From contig JACIWQ010000018.1 in NCBI GenBank assembly GCA_014360895.1, positions 1-39,654 on the forward strand: DNA of 39,654 nucleotides, in the 5' to 3' direction. The position numbers were made by a program, and so were the translations under genes. The notes under the pieces are model-generated. The model was not told the origin of the DNA, did no database searches, and worked only from the letters and a program-made list of their open reading frames with translations. Numbering within the stretch: the stretch's first letter is position 1; each line of letters opens with the position of its first letter. This document shows, one piece after another, positions 39,068-39,654 of this stretch. Source of the DNA: Thermoflexales bacterium. Its GTDB lineage: Bacteria > Chloroflexota > Anaerolineae > B4-G1 > DUEL01.

Positions 39068-39334
39068 ATGGCCATTCAGGACCCACAGATCAAAGCGGAC
39101 CTGATCCAGCGATTGCGGCGGATTGAGGGGCAGGCCCGAGGCGTGGCCCGGATGATAGAGGACGGTCGGGATTGCCAGGAAGTGCTCCAGCAACTGGCCG
39201 CCATCCGGGCCGCCGTCCAGCAGGCCAGCATTCAGGTCATGCGTTCCTACGCGCTGGAGTGCATCCAGGCCGCCAACGCCTCGCCCGACGAAATGGCCGA
39301 AGCCCTGATCCAGGCTGTCACCCGCTTCGCCTGA
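39068..39334 (+). CDS. CsoR-family repressor with CstR-like cysteine pair
   Basis: This all-helical repressor of 88 residues is of the CsoR/RcnR/CstR/FrmR (DUF156) family: LIQRLRRIEGQARGVARMIE, DGRDCQEVLQQLAAIRAA and MRSYALECIQ. Cu(I)-sensing CsoR uses Cys36, His61 and Cys65. Here Cys36 and Cys65 are present but residue 61 is Tyr. CstR, the persulfide/sulfite sensor, keeps the same Cys pair 29 residues apart and lacks the His. I infer a reactive-sulfur (persulfide) sensor rather than a copper sensor. I chose ATG 39068 (GGGGGTGA upstream), because the longer frame from 38918 reads through the fmdB gene. It probably binds the operator at 38782. Confidence 0.88.
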   Translation: MAIQDPQIKADLIQRLRRIEGQARGVARMIEDGRDCQEVLQQLAAIRAAVQQASIQVMRSYALECIQAANASPDEMAEALIQAVTRFA

Positions 39335-39418
39335 CCCGGCGCCCGGCTCGCCCGCAGGACTTGTGCAGGTGGCCCCGTCGCGCAGGCCCGGGTCCGGCGG
39401 ATGCACCCTAACCGTTTC

Positions 39419-39440
39419 GCCCGACGCTCAAGCATCGGGC
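39419..39440. repeat. Hairpin downstream of the csoR-like gene
   Basis: GCCCGACGC-TCAA-GCATCGGGC: eight of nine positions pair. The words ACCGTTTCGC occur here (39411) and again at 39483, so it may be part of a repeat. There is no T-run, so a terminator role is uncertain. The last ~320 bases of the window contain no gene. Confidence 0.6.
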
Positions 39441-39560
39441 TCATCCTGCGAAGCTCCTGTGGGGCTTTGCATTATAAGCCCGACCGTTTCGCAGTTTGAC
39501 AAATGATTTCGGCAATGGCGCGCCTTCTGCGCCGATTGGTTGCAACTTGAAAAATTAATC

Positions 39561-39580
39561 CGGCAATCGGCCGTTTTTTT
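39561..39580 (+). terminator. Weak intrinsic terminator candidate
   Basis: CGGC-AATCG-GCCG followed by seven T. The stem is short, so it is supported mainly by the T-run. Confidence 0.45.
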
Positions 39581-39654
39581 GCCCTCACCCCACCCCCGGC
39601 CCATCGGGCCACCCCCACCCCACACCAGTGCCTCGGGCAGGGGGTGGGGGGGGG
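39581..39654. repeat. GC-rich palindromic repeat, cut by the window end
   Basis: GCCCTCACCCCACCCCCGGC followed by GGGCCACCC and then CAGGGGGTGGGGGGGG at the end: the same CCCTCACC(C)n/G(n)GTGAGGG type as 6218 and 30396, with its right arm running out of the window. Confidence 0.7.

Overview
The window reads as bacterial chromosome from a Chloroflexota-like organism, most like uncultured Anaerolineae. This is inferred from gene content: DUF4012 and DUF2723 polysaccharide proteins, Pro/Thr-rich stalk proteins and lipoproteins with no outer-membrane assembly genes, soluble DegS-like kinases, STAND ATPase debris and LysM/lamin-tail surface proteins. The DNA is GC-rich (about 60-75% in most genes by eye), except for the first ~1.7 kb, which is near 50%. 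I saw no rRNA, tRNA, CRISPR array or transposase gene.

Layout. (1) 1-15,900, + strand: an envelope/exopolysaccharide locus with methyltransferases, a nucleotide-sugar epimerase, a WecG/TagA transferase, a polyprenyl-phosphate sugar transferase, an O-antigen-ligase-like protein, an LPG-synthase-type membrane protein, a family 2 glycosyltransferase, a DUF2723 membrane glycosyltransferase, a DUF4012 protein, a Pro/Thr-rich anchor and a clan-A-like glycosidase. (2) 15,918-19,475, +: RNase III, a frameshifted and truncated STAND ATPase, an acyl-CoA mutase with isobutyryl-CoA-mutase-type active-site residues, and a small DUF4177-like protein. (3) 25,412-19,517, -: Ca-type P-ATPase, TsaD, a fold-III PLP decarboxylase and MutM. 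(4) 25,673-30,253, +: a lipoprotein, pyrimidine-nucleoside phosphorylase, and a DegS-like kinase with an OmpR-type regulator. (5) 33,872-30,688, -: FAD oxidase, a small coiled-coil protein, endonuclease IV and a Clp1/Grc3-like polynucleotide kinase. (6) 34,048-38,764, +: an unusual four-gene cassette, namely a membrane protein with a zinc ribbon and five OB folds, a lipoprotein with two OB folds, an orphan TctA/COG1784-like permease and a LysM plus lamin-tail protein. (7) 38,823-39,334, +: an FmdB zinc ribbon and a CsoR-family repressor with a CstR-like cysteine pair, behind a consensus promoter that overlaps an inverted-repeat operator.

Two themes stand out. The OB-fold/permease/LysM-LTD cassette looks like a surface nucleic-acid (or other ligand) handling system that I cannot match to a named pathway. 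Second, the window is laced with short-period (7-10 nt, and one 28 nt) tandem repeats and GC-rich nested palindromes. They lie between genes and also inside genes, in frame, in linkers, loops and termini of at least six proteins.

Several control regions are unusually clear. Near-consensus sigma-70 promoters lie at 9908, 25465 (-), 25503, 33931 (-), 33961 and 38761. Strong intrinsic terminators lie at 26754, 30302 and 30499.
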